A stretch of 64,000 nt of DNA, taken from positions 1,116,001 through 1,180,000 of the forward strand of contig NZ_FXXB01000008.1 in NCBI RefSeq assembly GCF_900184245.1. The letters run 5' to 3'. The translations under genes and the position numbers were made by a program. Below the pieces are notes generated by a model, which saw only the letters and a list, made by a program, of their open reading frames with translations, was not told the origin of the DNA and did not search any database. Positions 51,663 through 60,075 of the stretch are shown one piece after another (positions within the stretch are counted from its first letter, which is position 1; every line of letters begins with the position of its first letter). The DNA is from Brachybacterium massiliense. GTDB taxonomy: Bacteria > Actinomycetota > Actinomycetes > Actinomycetales > Dermabacteraceae.

Positions 51663-52748
51663 CTATCGGGGGTGAGGGCACAGCCTCCTGCGTCCCTGCC
51701 TGCAGCGCCGAGAAGCAACCGCATGCATCACCGACGGCGGGACCGCTGCCGCGAGCCGCGCATGCCCCCGAGGGTTCACGTGGGTGCCGTCATGATCCAC
51801 GGCCGGGTCGAGGGTTCCATCGGGCAGAGACACCGCAGCAGCGAGATCTATGACTCCTGCGAAGAGTCCGGATTCCTGCAGCCATTCGTTATAGGCGATG
51901 CGCGTCTGCTCATTGGGCGGGCGTTTTCGTCGCGGCGTGATCGTCGTACCGAAGATGGGGGCGTCTGTCCGTACGCGGATCCCCCCGATGGTGGTCTCCA
52001 CCCTGTGCTGCAAGACAGCGAGGCTCACTCTCTCGGCCCAATCATTCGACCCCATGGCGTACAGCACTGCGTCCACCGGCACGGCCTCGTCGCCGTAGAG
52101 GCTCCACTTCCGATTGGAGACCGAGGACCACGCCAGTGCCTTGTCGCCCGAATGCGCGACGAACATCGGCACGACTCCGTGTTCACGCGCCCACAGCCCG
52201 AACCAGGAATCGATGAGCGGCCGCTCCGCCCCGACTCCCGCCGCAGTGGATGAGCCGAAGACAGCGACCACAGGTGTCGATGTCGGCACTTCGACCTCGA
52301 ACCAGGAGAACAACGGGGGAAACGGGTCGCGTACACCGTCGGTCCACCCGGTGCCCAGGCATCTCACGACGTCTCGGCCTTCCCATCGGTACTGCAGGAC
52401 GATCTCTGCTCCCCTGAATGATGCGGGCACATCAGTCCATCCGGAGTCATAGGCAGTCGCTCCAGCCGGAAGCTCCACCCAGCCCGTGCCCCTGCCGTCC
52501 CCGGTGTGCCGCCCGATCTTCACCTCGATCAATGCCACGGCCCGCTGGTCTGCGAAGACATACCTCGGATTCCAGTTGCGGATCGTGAGCCGTACCCGTT
52601 GAGCGGCGGGAGGCAGGTACTGGATCACGGAGGTTCTGCCTGATCCCGATGTGCGACGCCCACCGAATCCGGTGGTCACAGCGAGCGGGGCAGTTTTCGT
52701 CGAGGGCGCTGAGGGAGTGAAGAACCTGCGCTTCCACAGATGCAACAT
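51663..52748 (-). CDS. SGNH/GDSL-type hydrolase
   Basis: 361 residues. An N-terminal beta-rich domain (about 1-155) precedes the SGNH core: VVAVFGSSTAAG (block I, Ser near 165), LYAMGSNDW (block III) and VDHDGTHVNPRGH (block V with Asp and His). No signal peptide or lipobox is visible. Such enzymes hydrolyse esters, often acetyl groups on glycans. It stands alone between the importer operon and the symporter remnant, so the substrate is not indicated. Confidence 0.75.
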   Translation of the reverse strand: MLHLWKRRFFTPSAPSTKTAPLAVTTGFGGRRTSGSGRTSVIQYLPPAAQRVRLTIRNWNPRYVFADQRAVALIEVKIGRHTGDGRGTGWVELPAGATAYDSGWTDVPASFRGAEIVLQYRWEGRDVVRCLGTGWTDGVRDPFPPLFSWFEVEVPTSTPVVAVFGSSTAAGVGAERPLIDSWFGLWAREHGVVPMFVAHSGDKALAWSSVSNRKWSLYGDEAVPVDAVLYAMGSNDWAERVSLAVLQHRVETTIGGIRVRTDAPIFGTTITPRRKRPPNEQTRIAYNEWLQESGLFAGVIDLAAAVSLPDGTLDPAVDHDGTHVNPRGHARLAAAVPPSVMHAVASRRCRQGRRRLCPHPR

Positions 52749-52809
52749 GATTCAAGCATCTCAGGGAAAATATTCTGTGACCAGGACGAACGGCCCCAAC
52801 TCGAGTACG

Positions 52810-54060
52810 TTACTGATTCGTTGCCCGTCGCTGGTCAACTCGGGTTCGACGGCGAGTTCCCCTCATAATGACGAAGAAGAACGCGTTGACCGCGACGGCG
52901 ATCACGAAAGCGATGTTGGCGTCGGTCGCGCGGGCGCGCTTGTTCACGATCCCGAACAGGAACGCGCCGAGCAGCCCGCCGTAGGTAATGCCGGCGACGT
53001 CGAAGGCGAGCACCACGATGTTGCCCTCGTCGGAGCGGAAGATCGCGGCGGGGGCGATGAACGCGAGTCCCCAGCCGATCGTGGCCCAGCGCCCGATCCG
53101 CAGGCCCTGCGCATCGCTCATCGGGGCGCGGCTCAGCTTGGCGACCACGTCGGTGACGGTGGAAGAGCTAAGGGCGGACAGCGAGGAGGACAGGGTGGAC
53201 ATCGCGGCGGCGAGGATGCCGGCCAGCAGCCGCCCGGACAGGCCCGTGGGCATCGCCTCGACGATGAACAGGGGGAAGATCTCGTCGTCGCGGGTCAGGC
53301 CCAGCTCCGCCGGGGCGGTGGCGCCTACCAGCCCACAGTGCGAGCCCCACCAGCAGGGAGACCCCGAACTGCACGGTGACCATCACGCCGGAGACGATGA
53401 TCGCCTTCTGCGCCTCGGCCTTGGAGCGGCAGGCCAGCAGGCGCTGGACCACGAGCTGGTCCGAGCCGTGGGAGGCCATCGCGAACACGGCGCCGCCCAG
53501 CAGGGAGACGAGGAAGGAATCGTCGGCGCTGAGGGGATTGCCGGACCACGCGAACATCTGGGTCTTGCCGGCGTCGGCCGCGGCGCCGAGCCAGTCAATG
53601 CCGATGCTCGAGGCGACGATGAGGATCGCGATGATGCCGCCGGCGACGTAGAGGAGCATCTGGACCACGTCCACCCACACCACGGCGGTGATTCCGCCGA
53701 TGAAGCTGTACAGGATGGTGACCACGGAGAGGATCACGGTGATCGCGAAGGAGGAGAGGTCCACGCCGAGGCCGTCGAGGATGACCTTCAACGGGATCGC
53801 GGCGGCGATCACGCGAATGCCGTCGGCCATCAGGCGGGTGACCGGGAACCTGATTCCGGCGGTGGTCTGGGCGCTCGAGCCGAAACGTTTGCCCAGGCAC
53901 GCGTGGGCGGTGACCATCTCGCTGTCGTAGTGGCGCGGCAGCATGAAGAAGGCGACCAAGACACGGCCCGGGATGTAGCCGAGGCCGAGCTGGAGGCAGG
54001 GGAACGGGGGTGTGGCGTCGGGGCGTCGCCCCTCCCCTGCCGCCCGCAGGACGTAGGTCC
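52810..54060 (-). pseudogene. sodium:solute symporter, N-terminally degraded and frameshifted
   Basis: Two frames together spell a symporter of the SSS family. One runs from about 54030 to 53330 (LQLGLGYIPGRVLVAFFMLP, VILSVVTILYSFIGGITAVVWVDVVQ, ASHGSDQLVVQRLLACRS). The other continues from about 53330 to TGA 52810 (LFIVEAMPTGLSGRLLAGI, AAAMSTLSSSLSALSSS). The join is near LALW/VGATAPAELGL. About 70 N-terminal residues have no counterpart upstream, and the C-terminus also looks shortened. The multiple defects make a sequencing error unlikely as the only cause. Confidence 0.75.
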
Positions 54061-54309
54061 CCAGACTTTCCTGGCCGCAGTGGAAAAAGGACAGGTGTCG
54101 CCATCGCCACACGGCGTTCCATCTTCGTCTGTCCCATCGGTAGATGAAGATGGGATCACTCGGCGCTCCTCTCTTGGACAGGCGCTCCGACGCCGAAGGA
54201 CTGCAGTGCGGCACACCGGTTCGATCTGACGCCGGCGCCACCCCTTCGGCTGTTTCCCCCTACCCCATGGGGCGTCGTCGTGCGCCCGAGAACCGAGACA
54301 GGAGTGCTC

Positions 54310-55118
54310 ATGTCCACCACGGACCCGCAGGGGCAGTACCAGCCCCAGAACGACCCCGCAGCCCACCAGCCCCCGGCGGTGCTGCTCCCGGGCAGTCCGC
54401 CCCGGCCGCGCCCAAGAAGGGTGGCAAGGGCAAGTTCATCGCCCTGGGCTGCGGCCTTCTCGCGCTGCTGGCGATCCTGGTCTTCGGCGGCTGCACGGTG
54501 TTGATGGTCAGCAGCAGCGATAGCTCCGATGACGCGGCCCCCGCGCAGTCGGTCACCGAGGAGGAGGCTCCCGCCGAGGAGGCCGCTGCGGACGAGGCCG
54601 TCGAGGAGGATGTCGTCGAGGACGAGGCGCCGGCCGAGGAGGCCGAGGAAGAGGCTCCCGCGAAGGATGTGCCGGCTGAGTTCACCTCTGCGCTGACCTC
54701 TGCCGAGACGTACTCGGATCTGATGAACATGTCGAAGCAGGCGATCTTCGATCAGCTCACCTCGGAGTTCGATCAGTTCTCGGAGGAGGCCGCGCAGTAC
54801 GCGATCGACAACATCGATGCGGACTGGAACGAGAACGCGCTGAAGTCCGCCGAGACCTACTCAGACACCCTGCACATGTCGAAGCAGGGCATCTTCGATC
54901 AGCTCACCTCCGAGTACGGCGGCCAATTCACCGAGGACGAGGCGCAGTACGCGATCGACAACGTCGACGCTGACTGGAAGGAGAACGCCCTGGAGTCCGC
55001 GAAGGTCTACCAGGAGGAGATGGCGATGTCTCCTGACGCGATCCACGACCAGCTGACCTCCGAGTACGGCGGTCAGTTCACCCAGGAAGAGGCCGACTAC
55101 GCGATCGAGAACCTCTGA
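54310..55118 (+). CDS. Ltp-family lipoprotein with three repeats, frameshifted near the 5' end
   Basis: AGGAG precedes ATG 54310, whose frame gives MSTTDPQGQYQPQNDPAAHQ. At the five-C tract 54370-54374 the frame leaves the rest of the protein. One extra C would join it to SAPAAPKKGGKGK, a membrane helix with lipobox-like VFGGC, an acidic Glu/Ala/Pro linker, and three Ltp repeats of about 45 residues (SAETYSDLMNMSKQAIFDQL, SAETYSDTLHMSKQGIFDQL, SAKVYQEEMAMSPDAIHDQL). Ltp proteins in streptococcal phage TP-J34 block DNA entry of other phages, so immunity is one possible role. The defect may be genuine, phase-variable or a sequencing error. Confidence 0.75.
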
Positions 55119-55134
55119 GGTTCCTTCCTTCTGC

Positions 55135-55175
55135 GCGAGGGGCTTGCAGCTATCCTTTCAGAGCGAGCCCCTCGC
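55135..55175 (+). terminator. candidate terminator after the Ltp lipoprotein gene
   Basis: GCGAGGGGCT (55135-55144) and AGCCCCTCGC (55166-55175) form a perfect 10-bp stem with a 21-base loop, 17 bases after the stop codon. No T run follows. Confidence 0.5.
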
Positions 55176-55219
55176 ACGAACTCCCCATCACCCCGCACCA
55201 GCCCACTCAAGGACTCAGG

Positions 55220-56371
55220 ATGTCGGATACCAGGCGAGAAGATCAGGCCAGCGAACAGGATCTTCTGGATGAGCCCGTCGGTCTCGGCGGTGCTGCCGAT
55301 GACGCAGAGCGGGAGGCCGTCGAACGGGAACATGCGAAGCTCCGAGAGTTCGTGGACACGCTGTCCATGGCGGATATCCGTTCAGGCAACTGGTTCGAGA
55401 AGCTGTGCGCCTACGCGCTGCAGAGCTACACCGAGAAGGTCGATTGGCAGTATTTCCAGACGAAGTACCCGGGATTGCCAGCTGACAACATCGTCGATCA
55501 GCGCATCCGGCTCGCCGCCCGCTACGCATCGCTCGAAGGCGTGATCTCTGCCGGCGCGTACACCGGCGCTGTCGCTGCCACCATCGGCTCCGCCGGTGGT
55601 GCGTCCCCGGTCGCAGTTCCTGCAGGGGTAGCCTCGGTGATGGTGGACATCGCCTACCTCACCCGTCTCCAGATGCACCTCGCGTACGACATCGCTGTCC
55701 TGTACCGCGTCCCGTTGGATCTGGCGGATCCCGAGGATCTGTGGAAGTTGATCCGAGTGGCGTTCGGGATCAAGGTGAGCGAAGCCGTCGGCGGCGGTGC
55801 GATGAGGATAGTTCCGCTCATGGTTCGCCCCATGGTCAAGCGTTTTATCTCCGGCCCGAACCTCGCCGCTGTCCGGGCTCTGCCTGTTGTCGGGCGGCAC
55901 CTGCTCCAGCGCAACATCATCAAGATCGGGATTCCGCTCGTCGGCATCCCTCTCGCTGCTAGCATCAATTTTTACTCGACGAAGGTGATCGGCACTCATG
56001 CACGAACGATCTTTCGCAATGAAGCGAGGATCATCGAGATCGCTGACAAGCTGTGTGCCCGCAGCCGGAACCCTCATCTGCTGCTGTGGGTGGCTTTGAC
56101 CGTCATCCGTGCTGACGGGAAGACGTCTGAGGACGAGACCGTGCTCCTGCAGCATTTGGTGCAGAAGCTCGAGGCACATCACAACCTCGTCGATGAGGAG
56201 TTCTCTCAAGTCATCGATCTGGAACCCTCTGCCGTGTGGGCCAAGGTCCGATCTGTCTCCGGCGACAAGAGCGACCTCGTCGAAGTCGCTGAACTCGTTG
56301 CCGCAGTGGACGGTGCCGTAAACAAGCATGAGCTCCGCGTGCTTCAGGAACTTCGCGTCTCTATCCGCTGA
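55220..56371 (+). CDS. EcsC-family protein with TerB-like C-terminus
   Basis: 383 residues; AAGGACTCAGG precedes the ATG. Residues about 60-230 fit the EcsC family: IVDQRIRLAARYASLEGVISAGAYTGA, a small-residue-rich segment (AATIGSAGGASPVAVPAGVAS), and VDIAYLTRLQMHLAYDIAVLY. The C-terminal 100 residues (LLLWVALTVIRADGKTSEDE, ending VAAVDGAVNKHELRVLQEL) are all-helical and resemble TerB-like modules with acidic loops. Roles of EcsC proteins are poorly defined; membrane association and stress are discussed. It directly follows the Ltp lipoprotein gene. Confidence 0.75.
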   Translation: MSDTRREDQASEQDLLDEPVGLGGAADDAEREAVEREHAKLREFVDTLSMADIRSGNWFEKLCAYALQSYTEKVDWQYFQTKYPGLPADNIVDQRIRLAARYASLEGVISAGAYTGAVAATIGSAGGASPVAVPAGVASVMVDIAYLTRLQMHLAYDIAVLYRVPLDLADPEDLWKLIRVAFGIKVSEAVGGGAMRIVPLMVRPMVKRFISGPNLAAVRALPVVGRHLLQRNIIKIGIPLVGIPLAASINFYSTKVIGTHARTIFRNEARIIEIADKLCARSRNPHLLLWVALTVIRADGKTSEDETVLLQHLVQKLEAHHNLVDEEFSQVIDLEPSAVWAKVRSVSGDKSDLVEVAELVAAVDGAVNKHELRVLQELRVSIR

Positions 56372-56760
56372 AGTTCTCGCAGAGGTTGCCCTTCCGGAAT
56401 CGACTGTCGATCTGCGGACCGGTCGATGATCTCCTCAGTCCCGTCGGCCCGCAGCCTCGCGCGCCCTTCCCGCATCGCCCGCACGCTCGCCCCGCTGTGG
56501 CGGGGCCAGTCCTCCAGCTCCCGCATCACGCGCACCGGCGCGAGGGGGCGGTAGGAGCAGGTGGGGTTGCCGAAGAACCGTTCCTCGGTGATGTTCGGGT
56601 CGTCCTCGATCTACCCCGGGCGCGCACCGCCCTGGGGCCGTGCAGGTCGTTGCCCGCCTGAGACACCTCGAAGGGGACGGGTTCGGTATCAGGTGCTCGC
56701 GTCCCTCGCCGCGGTGACGGCCACGCCACTCGGGCAGTCCCGTCGGCCCACCAGGGCGCC
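56372..56760 (-). pseudogene. degenerate coding remnant of unknown family
   Basis: 389 bases without an intact gene. On the minus strand a patchwork of frames reads VPFEVSQAGNDLHGP, then IEDDPNITEERFFGNPTC, then APVRVMRELEDWPRHSG. These look like protein-like blocks split by frameshifts. No family was recognised, and the region could also be non-coding. Confidence 0.25.
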
Positions 56761-57855
56761 TCACTCCCCCGACTCCTCCTCCGTGTACTGCCGCTGGCGC
56801 TCCCGCTGCCCGTGGGTGATCTGTCGCAGATCCGTGTCGTCGTCGAAGCTCGAGCCGAGCGCGCCGGCCACCACGCCCATCGCCGCGCTCAACCACGCGA
56901 TGTCGAGGTATCTGGCCACGGTGGGCTCCTGCTCGAGCACCGAGGCGAGATACTCCGGGTCGATCACGATCACCGCGCCGATGAAGATCGCCGCCACCAG
57001 CGCCATATAAAGCAGCGCCACGACCGTCAGCAGAGTGAGCACGGTCGAGAGGTTGTACAGCAGCACCACCCTCGACAGCCCCGCTCGCTTCGGGCTGTCC
57101 CACAGGCGGTTGCCGAGGATCAGCCAGGCGGTGATCGCGACCATCGCAAGCGCCCCGATGCCGAGCAGCCTCAGCGGGCTCAGGTGCATCGACATCGACC
57201 AGATCGAGGAGTAGAAGATGCCGAACGCTCCCGTGGCGGACGCTGCCGCGAGCGCTTTCGAGAGCTTCGGTGCGGTGCGCAGCGGCTCGTTCCCGGTCAC
57301 CATCCCCGCCACGGTGCGTGCGCCGCCGATCCCTCGCGAGCCCAGCATCAGCTGGTGCTCCTCGGCCCCGGTCACCTCCTGCCAGTGCGCCCAGCGCCGC
57401 TCGTAGCGGGAGGAGTCGCGCTCCTCGCGCGTGGACTTCATCCGCACCGTGCAGGCCATCAGCGTGTCGAGGATGCGTCGGCGAGAGGTGAGCACTCCCA
57501 AGGTGGGGCAGGAGACCACCGCGATGTTGTGCTCGGGGAAGATCTCGGCGATCAGCGGCCTGCCGTCCTGCACCCGCGGAATCTCGGTGAGCAGCAGCAC
57601 CGCGTCCGGCTCGCCGATGGAGCGTGCCTGGTCGAGCGCCTGGGACAGGTCGAGCGACCCGTCCGCACGCAGCCGCAGCATCGCGGTGCGCACCTCCAGC
57701 TCGATCGGTGGGCTGTACACCTCGTTCAGCAGCTGCTGGAGGTCCTCCTGGATCGATTCGGCCCGGCGCGTGGGCAGCCCGGGATCGGCGACCAGCAGCA
57801 CCCGCACCCCTGCGGCGGGATCCGCAGCCTCCGAGTTCTCGCTCGAGCGCTCCAT
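56761..57855 (-). CDS. membrane protein of unknown function
   Basis: 364 residues from ATG 57855, with GGGAGG six to seven bases before it; the frame is open further upstream to 57912. The first 190 residues are soluble (VRVLLVADPGLPTRRAESI, DAVLLLTEIPRVQDGRPLIAEIF, NIAVVSCPTLGV), with a Rossmann-like alternation of strands and helices. Then come about five membrane helices (IGALAMVAITAWLILGN, TLLTVVALLYMALVAAIFIGAVIVI). The C-terminus is acidic and polar. No known family was recognised. The plan, a cytoplasmic sensor-like domain plus a membrane part, is all that can be said. Confidence 0.6.
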   Translation of the reverse strand: MERSSENSEAADPAAGVRVLLVADPGLPTRRAESIQEDLQQLLNEVYSPPIELEVRTAMLRLRADGSLDLSQALDQARSIGEPDAVLLLTEIPRVQDGRPLIAEIFPEHNIAVVSCPTLGVLTSRRRILDTLMACTVRMKSTREERDSSRYERRWAHWQEVTGAEEHQLMLGSRGIGGARTVAGMVTGNEPLRTAPKLSKALAAASATGAFGIFYSSIWSMSMHLSPLRLLGIGALAMVAITAWLILGNRLWDSPKRAGLSRVVLLYNLSTVLTLLTVVALLYMALVAAIFIGAVIVIDPEYLASVLEQEPTVARYLDIAWLSAAMGVVAGALGSSFDDDTDLRQITHGQRERQRQYTEEESGE

Positions 57856-58042
57856 GCTCTGCCTCCCAGCGTCCACGACCACCCCGGGCACGGCGGACCC
57901 GCGCCCTCGCACGGACGGCGGCCTCCACAGCGGGAGCTGACGTCGATGGCTCCTGAGAACGGGTGTACCAGATGCCCGCAGCGGCGATCAACAACGCGAC
58001 CGCATGGTCGCGCCCAGCGCCGCCGGAAGCGCCGGGCGGACG
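57856..58042. other. intergenic region with no feature recognised
   Basis: 187 bases between the membrane-protein gene and the remnant operon. No convincing promoter, hairpin or gene was seen. Confidence 0.4.
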
Positions 58043-58367
58043 TCAGTGCTCCTGCTGGAGCATCTGCGCGTAGCCGCTGCGGAAGTCCGGGTGGACCAGA
58101 TCGCTGAGCACCGTACGCAGCAGGCGGTCGCGGCCCGGGCCGTAGATCCCGGCCGGCCTCACCACGAGCGCGCCGAACAGGTCCTCGGCGATCCGTTCCC
58201 CCTCCCTCAGCGCCCGGGCGCGCTCGCTGCGAGCGGAGGGGGGATCCTGTTCGGTGAGCAGCGGCGCGGGATCCGCGGCCGCAGCGCGACAGGAGCTCCT
58301 CTCCCACGCGTGCCCCCAGCCGGCCGTATCCCACCCACAGGGTGCGCGGCGGGATCCTGCCCGTCAC
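58043..58367 (-). pseudogene. remnant of an NAD(P)-dependent SDR-type oxidoreductase
   Basis: GTG 58367 begins a Rossmann start, PPRTLWVGYGRLGARVGEEL. After about 28 codons the frame is lost. In another frame the sequence continues REGERIAEDLFGALVVRPAG, then IYGPGRDRLLRTVL, to TGA 58043. These are the N-terminus and a late part of one extended SDR protein; the middle (more than 100 residues) and the normal end are gone. The start overlaps the stop of the MarR-like remnant (GTGA), so the two once formed an operon. Confidence 0.6.
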
Positions 58368-58590
58368 CAGGACACCTCCGGCGCGGCCGCACTGCCCCGC
58401 GCGGGCGCCACTGCGCGGTCATCGGATCCGCCGGCAGGATCAGCGGCCTGTGGGGCCGGCGCCTGCCCGAACTCCTCGAGCGACTGGTTCAGCCCCTGCA
58501 GGAAGCGGATGACCACCTCGCGCTCAGAAAGAGTGAGCTGCTCGACCACCGCCATCATCCGCGCGTCGGTGAGCATCCGCCAGGGCGCCG
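58364..58590 (-). pseudogene. C-terminal remnant of a MarR-like regulator
   Basis: The frame ending at TGA 58364 contains RMLTDARMMAVVEQLTLSER and FLQGLNQSLEEFG, like the dimerisation helix of MarR proteins, plus an Ala/Pro-rich tail. Upstream of about 58590 the frame continues but no longer looks like MarR, so the DNA-binding part is missing. Confidence 0.45.
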
Positions 58591-58592
58591 CG

Positions 58593-58742
58593 TTCGCGGA
58601 GGCTGTCGACGCCGTGATGGAGAACGTGGTGCCCGCCATGGAGATGGCCCTCGGGTGCGCTTTCACCGCGAACACGATCGACTTCTCGGTTCATGGGCTC
58701 GGTATCGCGCCGGACGGCGCCGCCACCCTCTCCATCGTCTGA
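58593..58742 (+). pseudogene. C-terminal remnant of an unidentified plus-strand gene
   Basis: About 49 codons in the plus frame ending at TGA 58740-58742 read AVDAVMENVVPAMEMALG, then TIDFSVHGLGIAPDGAATLS, which look protein-like. The sequence meets the MarR-like remnant of the other strand at about 58590, suggesting a deletion junction. Family unknown. Confidence 0.3.
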
Positions 58743-58779
58743 GCTGCCACCGATCGTCGCCACGCCGTATCCTGCACCG

Positions 58780-59898
58780 ATGGATCTCACCCCTGCTCTC
58801 GTCGGCGCCCTGCCCAAGGTCGCCCTGCACGATCACCTCGACGGCGGGCTGCGTGCGCAGACCGTGCTCGAGCTGAGCCGCGAGCTCGGCCTCGAAGTGC
58901 CCGGCACCGCCACCGGCGACGAGGCGCAGCCGCCGGACGCCCAGTCCGTTGCCGACTGGTTCCACACCGCCGCCGACTCCGGCTCCCTTCCCGCCTACCT
59001 CTCCACCTTCGAGCGCACCGTGGCGCTGATGCAGACAGCTCCGCAGCTGCGCCGGATCGCTCGCGAGTTCGTGGAGGACATGGTGGCCGACGGAGTCGTG
59101 TACGCCGAGACCCGGTGGGCCCCGCACCAGCACACCGGCGGCGGGCTGAGCCTGGACGAGGCGGTCCAGGCCGTCCAGGACGGGCTCGACGAGGGCGTCG
59201 CCGCGGCGGAGGCCGCCGGGAAGCGGATCGTGGTGGGTCAGCTGCTGTGCTACCTGCGTCATCTCGACCCCACCGATGACCTGGTGGAGATCGCCATCGC
59301 CCGCCGCGACTCCGGTGTGGTGGGACTGGACCTCGCCGGGCCGGAGGAGGGCTTCCCCGCCTCCTGGTTCCGTGCCCAGTTCGAGGCGGCGCGCGCAGCG
59401 GGCGTGCGGGTGACGATCCATGCCGGGGAGGCCGACGGGCCCTCCTCGATCGCCGACGCCCTGGACTGCGGCGCCGAACGGCTCGGCCACGGCGTGCGCC
59501 TGATCGAGGACATCACAGGCGGCGACGTCGAGAGCGCCGCGCTCGGCACCGTCGCCGAGCGCGTGCATCGAGCGCAGATCTGCCTCGAGGTGTGCCCCAG
59601 CTCCAACCTGCAGACCGGCATCGCGACCGAACTCGCGGACCACCCCGTGGACCGCCTCCACCGCCACGGCTTCGCCCTCGCCCTCAGCAGCGACAACCGC
59701 CTGATGAGCCGCACCAGCACCTCACGGGAGATGCTGCGGGTGGCGCAGACCTTCGACTGGACGCTCGCGGACCTCGAGCACGTGGTCCTGACCGGGCTCG
59801 AGAACGGCTTCGCCCCCGCCGCGCTGCGTGAAGCGCTGCGCGACGAGGTGGTGCTCCCCGCTTTCCGCGCAGTGCGCGGCGCCGAGCCCGACGCCTGA
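58780..59898 (+). CDS. add: adenosine deaminase
   Basis: 372 residues from ATG 58780; the frame is open further upstream, but this start gives the normal N-terminus PKVALHDHLDGGLR with the first metal-binding HxH. Further sites are VTIHAGEADGP (metal His, catalytic Glu), AERLGHGVRL (His) and LSSDNRLMSRTS (metal Asp). Length fits bacterial adenosine deaminases. It converts adenosine and deoxyadenosine to inosine forms in purine salvage. It is transcribed alone and ends in a strong hairpin. Confidence 0.92.
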   Translation: MDLTPALVGALPKVALHDHLDGGLRAQTVLELSRELGLEVPGTATGDEAQPPDAQSVADWFHTAADSGSLPAYLSTFERTVALMQTAPQLRRIAREFVEDMVADGVVYAETRWAPHQHTGGGLSLDEAVQAVQDGLDEGVAAAEAAGKRIVVGQLLCYLRHLDPTDDLVEIAIARRDSGVVGLDLAGPEEGFPASWFRAQFEAARAAGVRVTIHAGEADGPSSIADALDCGAERLGHGVRLIEDITGGDVESAALGTVAERVHRAQICLEVCPSSNLQTGIATELADHPVDRLHRHGFALALSSDNRLMSRTSTSREMLRVAQTFDWTLADLEHVVLTGLENGFAPAALREALRDEVVLPAFRAVRGAEPDA

Positions 59899-59943
59899 GC
59901 CGGGCCGAGGCCCGAGCAAGGCCGAGGCCCTCGTCGGCCCGGC
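59899..59943 (+). terminator. terminator hairpin after adenosine deaminase
   Basis: GCCGGGCCGA (59899-59908) pairs perfectly with TCGGCCCGGC (59934-59943), starting right after the stop codon. The loop is itself GC-rich. Confidence 0.6.
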
Positions 59944-59955
59944 CCACGCCCGCCC

Positions 59956-59998
59956 GACAAACCTGGGGTTATCGGGTGCTCATAACCCCACTTTTGTC
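59956..59998. repeat. palindromic intergenic repeat, copy 1
   Basis: Arms 59956-59972 (GACAAACCTGGGGTTAT) and 59982-59998 (ATAACCCCACTTTTGTC) pair over 15 of 17 positions around a 9-base loop. Related copies lie at 63841-63887 and 63955-64000. It lies between the convergent add and kinase genes. Confidence 0.7.
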
Positions 59999-60075
59999 GC
60001 ACTCGGCGGGAAGGCCAGCGGGAAGACCCACGGGGAGGGCCACAGGGAAGCTCCACGGGGGAAGGTGAGCAGGGC

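Noticed and set aside
54144-54309. Upstream extension of the Ltp lipoprotein frame to ATG 54144
   Set aside because: No ribosome site, unusual composition, and a much better start with AGGAG exists at 54310.
60005-60066. Short repeated GGGAAG/CCACGGGG words downstream of the first palindromic repeat
   Set aside because: Irregular and too short to be called a tandem repeat or CRISPR array.
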